Under the pieces are notes generated by a model that was given only the letters and a program-made list of their open reading frames with translations, was not told the origin of the DNA and made no database searches. Below, piece after piece: positions 60,466 to 64,000 of a DNA stretch of 64,000 nucleotides. The stretch's first letter is position 1. Each line of letters begins with the position of its first letter. Location of the stretch: contig NZ_JYLO01000004.1 of NCBI RefSeq assembly GCF_001439845.1, positions 248,001 through 312,000 of the forward strand, in the 5' to 3' direction. The position numbers and the translations under genes were made by a program. This DNA is from Pseudomonas lactis. GTDB taxonomy: Bacteria; Pseudomonadota; Gammaproteobacteria; Pseudomonadales; Pseudomonadaceae.

Positions 60466-60600
60466 CGCGAAATCCATTGGCGCGATCTTGCACTCCGACA
60501 GCACTACCCGCAGACGCACGCCGGAATATTCCGCGCTGGCAGCGCGAAGCATCGTTGATCGTCGCCCTGTGCGCGCTTCTTTCTCTTGGCCGTAGACCAT
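60313..60600 (-). CDS. Small XRE-like helix-turn-helix regulator
   Basis: A 95-residue protein beginning MVYGQEKEARTGRRS with GAGGAGCAAGGA immediately upstream of the ATG, a strong binding site. The part LRVVLSECKIAPMDFALFLKISPQRLTNWFSRGIPHSQLDRIAGLLSVNAQWLETG has the length and pattern of a lambda-repressor-type DNA-binding domain. It ends shortly after that domain, without the C-terminal extension common in this group. Its 3' 150 bases overlap the opposing gene at 59854-60465. Confidence 0.65.
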   Translation of the reverse strand: MVYGQEKEARTGRRSTMLRAASAEYSGVRLRVVLSECKIAPMDFALFLKISPQRLTNWFSRGIPHSQLDRIAGLLSVNAQWLETGAGEKFPATSE

Positions 60601-60970
60601 TCCTTGCTCCTCGTATAGCTCCATGTGTTTTTTGCGCCTTTCGTAATGCAGGTTCACTGAGTATAAACACCGCGTTCATGGGGTCCAATTCCGATGTCGC
60701 ATAGCTTCTTCGGGTGAGCATTGGGGGCGCATCACGCAGAGAGGCCTTTTCAAGCAGTTGCCAGGACATGTGGCAAGTCCACTGCCTGTAAACCACCGTG
60801 ACTCAGGATTATCGGTACCAGAAGTGACGCATGACCAAAGGTCTATGTACGCCGGGCGGATGAACAAACAGTAGCTGGCTTGGCGACAGGTGAACTGAGC
60901 GAATCCGTTAACAATACGAATTTGAGTCTTAAAGGATCACCCTGGGCGCCCAAGGTTTTGCACACAAAAA
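60601..60970. other. Noncoding gap between island relics and terminators
   Basis: These 370 bases upstream of the XRE-like gene contain its probable promoter (a TTTATACT-type stretch near 60660 on the minus strand) and no gene I can support. Short open frames here lack binding sites and family resemblance. Confidence 0.4.
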
Positions 60971-60971
60971 A

Positions 60972-60987
60972 AGACGCCTAAGCGTCT
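60972..60987 (-). terminator. Second terminator downstream of tRNA-Gly
   Basis: On the minus strand AGACGC-TTAG-GCGTCT is followed by a T-rich tract (TTTTTTTGTG). It lies 60 bases beyond the tRNA end and backs up the first terminator. Confidence 0.75.
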
Positions 60988-61012
60988 ATTCCGTAAATCA
61001 CAGGCAAAAAAA

Positions 61013-61032
61013 AGCCACTCTATTGAGTGGCT
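61013..61032 (-). terminator. Terminator of the pgsA-tRNA-Gly transcript
   Basis: An 8-bp stem AGCCACTC / GAGTGGCT with a 4-base loop, followed on the minus strand by eight T residues. It lies 14 bases after the tRNA-Gly 3' end. A T-rich tract on the other side could make it bidirectional. Confidence 0.88.
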
Positions 61033-61046
61033 TTTTCTTTAACGTT

Positions 61047-61122
<76 letters not shown>

Positions 61123-61182
61123 TTGGTGATGCGCATTCTATAGAATCCTCAGCACCCGTCAACCCCTTGATTCAAAAAAGTT

Positions 61183-61743
61183 TTATTTCTTTTCAACGGT
61201 GGTTCGCAGATGGGGCCAGGCCGCACGCAGATATTGCAGCATGGACCACAGGGTCAGGCCGGCGGCGATGAGCAGCAAGGCGTAGCCGGTGAGTACCCAG
61301 AATGTGAAGTCCGACGGGTTGGCCAGCAGGATGACCAGCGCGAGCATTTGCGCGGCGGTTTTCCATTTGCCCATGTTGGAGACGGCGACGTGGGCGCGGG
61401 CGCCGATTTCGGCCATCCATTCGCGCAGGGCCGAGACGACGATCTCGCGGCCGATGATGACGGCGGCCGGCAGGGTCAGCCACAGGTTGCCGTGTTCCTG
61501 CACCAGCAGCACCAGGGCGACGGCCACCATGAGTTTGTCGGCCACGGGGTCGAGGAACGCGCCGAAGGGCGTGCTCTGTTCCAGACGGCGTGCCAGGTAG
61601 CCATCAAGCCAGTCGGTGGCGGCTGCGAAGGCAAATACCGAACTGGACGCGATGTAGCTCCATTCATACGGCAAATAGAACAACAAAATGAAAATCGGGA
61701 TAAGCAGGACGCGTAGAACGGTAATCAGATTAGGGATATTCAT
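61183..61743 (-). CDS. pgsA: CDP-diacylglycerol-glycerol-3-phosphate 3-phosphatidyltransferase
   Basis: A 186-residue inner-membrane enzyme making phosphatidylglycerol phosphate, the committed step to phosphatidylglycerol and cardiolipin. The family start [18 protein letters not shown] and the catalytic motif of CDP-alcohol phosphatidyltransferases ([27 protein letters not shown]) are present, with further hydrophobic helices. ATG at 61743 fits the family; an upstream GTG two codons earlier is possible. It follows uvrC by 32 bases. Confidence 0.96.
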   Translation of the reverse strand: MNIPNLITVLRVLLIPIFILLFYLPYEWSYIASSSVFAFAAATDWLDGYLARRLEQSTPFGAFLDPVADKLMVAVALVLLVQEHGNLWLTLPAAVIIGREIVVSALREWMAEIGARAHVAVSNMGKWKTAAQMLALVILLANPSDFTFWVLTGYALLLIAAGLTLWSMLQYLRAAWPHLRTTVEKK

Positions 61744-61775
61744 CGGCACAACTGGCTACGAGGTGAGAAGGCATT

Positions 61776-63599
61776 CTATTCGCTGTGCAGGTTTGCATAA
61801 ATCAGCTCAGCGAGCTTTTTACTGATACCGGGTGCTTTGGCTATCTCGTCAATGCTGGCACGGGACAGCTCCTGCAAGCCACCAAAATGTTTAAGCAAGT
61901 CGCGACGGCGCGTCGGGCCGACCCCCGCAACCCCTTCCAGGGTTGAGGTTCGCCGGGTTTTGCCACGGCGGGCGCGGTGGCCGGTAATGGCGAAACGGTG
62001 CGCTTCGTCGCGGATTTGTTGAATCAGGTGCAGTGCGGGCGAGTCGCCCTTCAAAGTGAACTCATGGGCGGCATCATTCAAGTACAACGTTTCGAAACCG
62101 GCCTTGCGTGTGGTGCCCTTGGCTACGCCGAGCAGGATCAGGTCGGGCACCGCCAGTTCGTTGAGCACGTCACGGGCCATGGACAACTGGCCCTTGCCGC
62201 CGTCTACCAGCAGGATATCGGGCAACTTGCCCTCGCCGTCCTTCAACTTGCTGAAACGCCGCGTGAGCGCCTGGTGCATGGCGGCGTAGTCATCGCCTGC
62301 GGTAACGCCTTCGATGTTGTAGCGCCGATAGTCGGCCTTGATCGGCCCTTCCGGCCCGAATACCACGCAGGAGGCCACCGTGGCCTCACCGCTGGAGTGG
62401 CTGATGTCGTAGCACTCCAGGCGCTGGGGCGGCTCGTCCAGGTTGAGGACTTCGGCCAGGGCGTCGAAGCGTGCAGCGACGTGCTGTCGGTTCGCCAGCC
62501 GCGCGCCCAGGGCCTGTTCGGCGTTGGTCACGGCCAGTTGCTGCCAGCGGGCACGGGTGCCGCGTACGCGGTGGCTGATGTCCAGCTCGCGGCCGCGCAG
62601 CTCGTGGATCGCTTCGATCAAGGTGGGAAAGTCTTCGTGCACCACATTGACGATCAGCTCCGACGGCAGGTCGCGCTCAGGGCTGCTGACGTAATAGTGG
62701 CCAAGGAACGCAGCCATGACTTCTGCCACGTCTTCGTCGATACCGGTCTGCGGGAAAAAGTTCTTGCTCCCCAACACTCGCCCGCCACGCACGCTGATCA
62801 GGTGCACACAAGCGCCGCCCGGGTTGACGAACGCGGCGATCACGTCAACGTCACCGGTGCCGCCTTCCATGCTTTGCTGGTCCTGGACACGGCGCAGCAG
62901 GGAGATCTGGTCGCGCAGTTCGGCGGCCTTTTCGAAATCCAGGGTACTGGCGGCCTGCTCCATGGCCCCGGACAACTCATCGGTGAGTGCGTTGCTGCGC
63001 CCTTCGAGGAACATCACCGAATGGCGCACATCCTCGGCGTACTCCGAAGGTTCCACCAGGCCCACGCAGGGCGCCTTGCAGCGCTTGATCTGGTATTGCA
63101 GGCACGGCCGGGTGCGGTTCTTGTAGAAGCTGTCTTCGCACTGACGCACAAAAAAGGTTTTTTGCAGCAGGCTCAGGCTTTCACGAATCGCCCCGGCGCT
63201 GGGGTAAGGCCCGAAGTACTTGCCCTTTTGCTTCTTTGCCCCGCGGTGAATGCTCAGGCGGGGAAAGTTGCCGTCGGATAAAAACACGTAAGGGTAGGAT
63301 TTATCATCACGCAACAGGATGTTGTAAGGCGGCCGCCATTCCTTGATCAGCGTCTGCTCAAGCAGCAGCGCCTCGGTTTCATTGGCGGTGATGGTGGTTT
63401 CGACCTGGGCGATACGCGCCACCAGGGCGGCGGTTTTCGGCGCAAGGCCGGTCTTGCGAAAGTAGCTCGCCAGACGGTTCTTCAGGTTCTTGGCTTTGCC
63501 CACGTAAAGCAGGCGCGCCTCGCTGTCGAACATGCGGTACACGCCGGGGCGGCCACTGCAGGTGGAGAGAAAGGCACTGGGATCAAACGGTGTGGTCAT
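61776..63599 (-). CDS. uvrC: Excinuclease ABC subunit C
   Basis: A 607-residue nucleotide-excision-repair nuclease. An N-terminal GIY-YIG domain ([30 protein letters not shown]), a UVR motif ([15 protein letters not shown]), the endonuclease V-like domain ([31 protein letters not shown]) and C-terminal helix-hairpin-helix repeats ([26 protein letters not shown]) occur in the normal order. Length is typical. Its ATG lies one base after the gacA stop, the classic Pseudomonas and enterobacterial gacA(uvrY)-uvrC arrangement. Confidence 0.98.
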   Translation of the reverse strand: MTTPFDPSAFLSTCSGRPGVYRMFDSEARLLYVGKAKNLKNRLASYFRKTGLAPKTAALVARIAQVETTITANETEALLLEQTLIKEWRPPYNILLRDDKSYPYVFLSDGNFPRLSIHRGAKKQKGKYFGPYPSAGAIRESLSLLQKTFFVRQCEDSFYKNRTRPCLQYQIKRCKAPCVGLVEPSEYAEDVRHSVMFLEGRSNALTDELSGAMEQAASTLDFEKAAELRDQISLLRRVQDQQSMEGGTGDVDVIAAFVNPGGACVHLISVRGGRVLGSKNFFPQTGIDEDVAEVMAAFLGHYYVSSPERDLPSELIVNVVHEDFPTLIEAIHELRGRELDISHRVRGTRARWQQLAVTNAEQALGARLANRQHVAARFDALAEVLNLDEPPQRLECYDISHSSGEATVASCVVFGPEGPIKADYRRYNIEGVTAGDDYAAMHQALTRRFSKLKDGEGKLPDILLVDGGKGQLSMARDVLNELAVPDLILLGVAKGTTRKAGFETLYLNDAAHEFTLKGDSPALHLIQQIRDEAHRFAITGHRARRGKTRRTSTLEGVAGVGPTRRRDLLKHFGGLQELSRASIDEIAKAPGISKKLAELIYANLHSE

Positions 63600-63600
63600 G

Positions 63601-64000
63601 TCAGGCGCTGGCGTCCACCATGCCGTGGCGCACTGCGAGCAGGGTCAATTCAACATCACTGCTGATGGCAAGCTTCTCGAAGATACGATAACGGTAGGTA
63701 TTGACGGTCTTGGGCGACAGGCACAGCTTGTCAGAGATGGTCTGCACCTTCTGGCAACCGACGATCATCAGGGCGATCTGGATTTCCCGCTCCGACAGCG
63801 CATCAAATGGCGAATCGCTGGTGGGCTGGAACGACTTGATCGCCAATTGCTGGGCAATTTGCGGGCTGATGTAACGCTGGCCGGCAAATACCAGGCGAAT
63901 GGCTTGCACCATCTCGGCCAGGCCCGCGCCCTTGGTGAGGTAGCCGGCGGCACCGGCTTGCAGTAAACGGGTGGGAAACGGGTCTTCCTCGCACACCGTG
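63601..64000 (-). CDS. gacA: Response regulator GacA, C-terminal part
   Basis: About 133 residues are visible; the N-terminal receiver with the phosphoacceptor lies outside the window. [25 protein letters not shown] is the end of the receiver, and [45 protein letters not shown] is the LuxR-type helix-turn-helix. GacA activates Rsm small RNAs and thereby controls secondary metabolism, exoenzymes, biofilm and T6SS in pseudomonads. uvrC follows after one base. Confidence 0.96.
   Translation of the reverse strand, partial: TVCEEDPFPTRLLQAGAAGYLTKGAGLAEMVQAIRLVFAGQRYISPQIAQQLAIKSFQPTSDSPFDALSEREIQIALMIVGCQKVQTISDKLCLSPKTVNTYRYRIFEKLAISSDVELTLLAVRHGMVDASA

Noticed and set aside
60676..60867. 63-codon minus-strand open frame upstream of the XRE-like gene
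   Set aside because: No start signal and no resemblance to known proteins; likely random.

Overview
The window looks like a chromosomal segment of a fluorescent-group Pseudomonas. The right end carries the Pseudomonas order gacA-uvrC-pgsA-tRNA-Gly(GCC), all on the minus strand. The left end carries the N-terminus of a TliA/PueB-type lipase. Most annotated genes have high-GC Pseudomonas-like coding sequence. Names rest on motif recognition and recall of protein families; no database search was run.

Bases 1-17,200 (all minus strand) hold a partial secreted lipase, a small secreted unknown and an outer-membrane beta-barrel protein. They are followed by a surface-adhesion locus: a classical autotransporter, a minor fimbrial subunit, an outer-membrane usher with an apparent one-base frameshift near its C-terminus, a periplasmic chaperone and a DUF1120-type pilin. 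Next to the adhesins lies a Roc/Bvg-like phosphorelay: a hybrid sensor kinase with two periplasmic binding domains, a LuxR-type response regulator, and two REC-EAL (RocR-like) c-di-GMP regulators, one at each side of the locus. A small receiver-like protein without the phosphoacceptor aspartate overlaps one EAL gene. A TTTCCYA-type palindrome or half-palindrome lies upstream of both EAL genes and the pilin gene.

Bases 17,300-28,480 are accessory: an Rhs/YD-repeat relic, a 1,720-residue DUF6543-like toxin ending in an HExxH (Asp-zincin-like) domain, an M3 oligopeptidase, a divergent MFS/AraC pair, a small unknown and a secreted N-formylglutamate amidohydrolase-like protein.

Bases 28,489-59,205 form a type VI secretion locus with two divergent arms from about 41.2 kb. 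The minus arm is tagO-tssA-vgrG1-Tle4 lipase-two Tli4 immunity lipoproteins-tssM. The plus arm is tssB-tssC-tssE-tssF-tssG-(FHA::TssJ fusion)-tssK-tssL-hcp-PAAR-vgrG2-DUF4123 adaptor-VasX-like pore-former-two immunity proteins. No tssH/clpV is present. The two vgrG genes are long inverted repeats flanking the core. Each effector is followed by two tandem immunity copies; the second pair is a mosaic whose only strongly divergent part is the membrane hairpin.

Bases 59,206-61,000 contain relics and small island-type genes (XRE-like fragments and a GDWGD-motif protein) on the 3' side of tRNA-Gly. They end in two hairpin terminators. Housekeeping genes occupy the rest.
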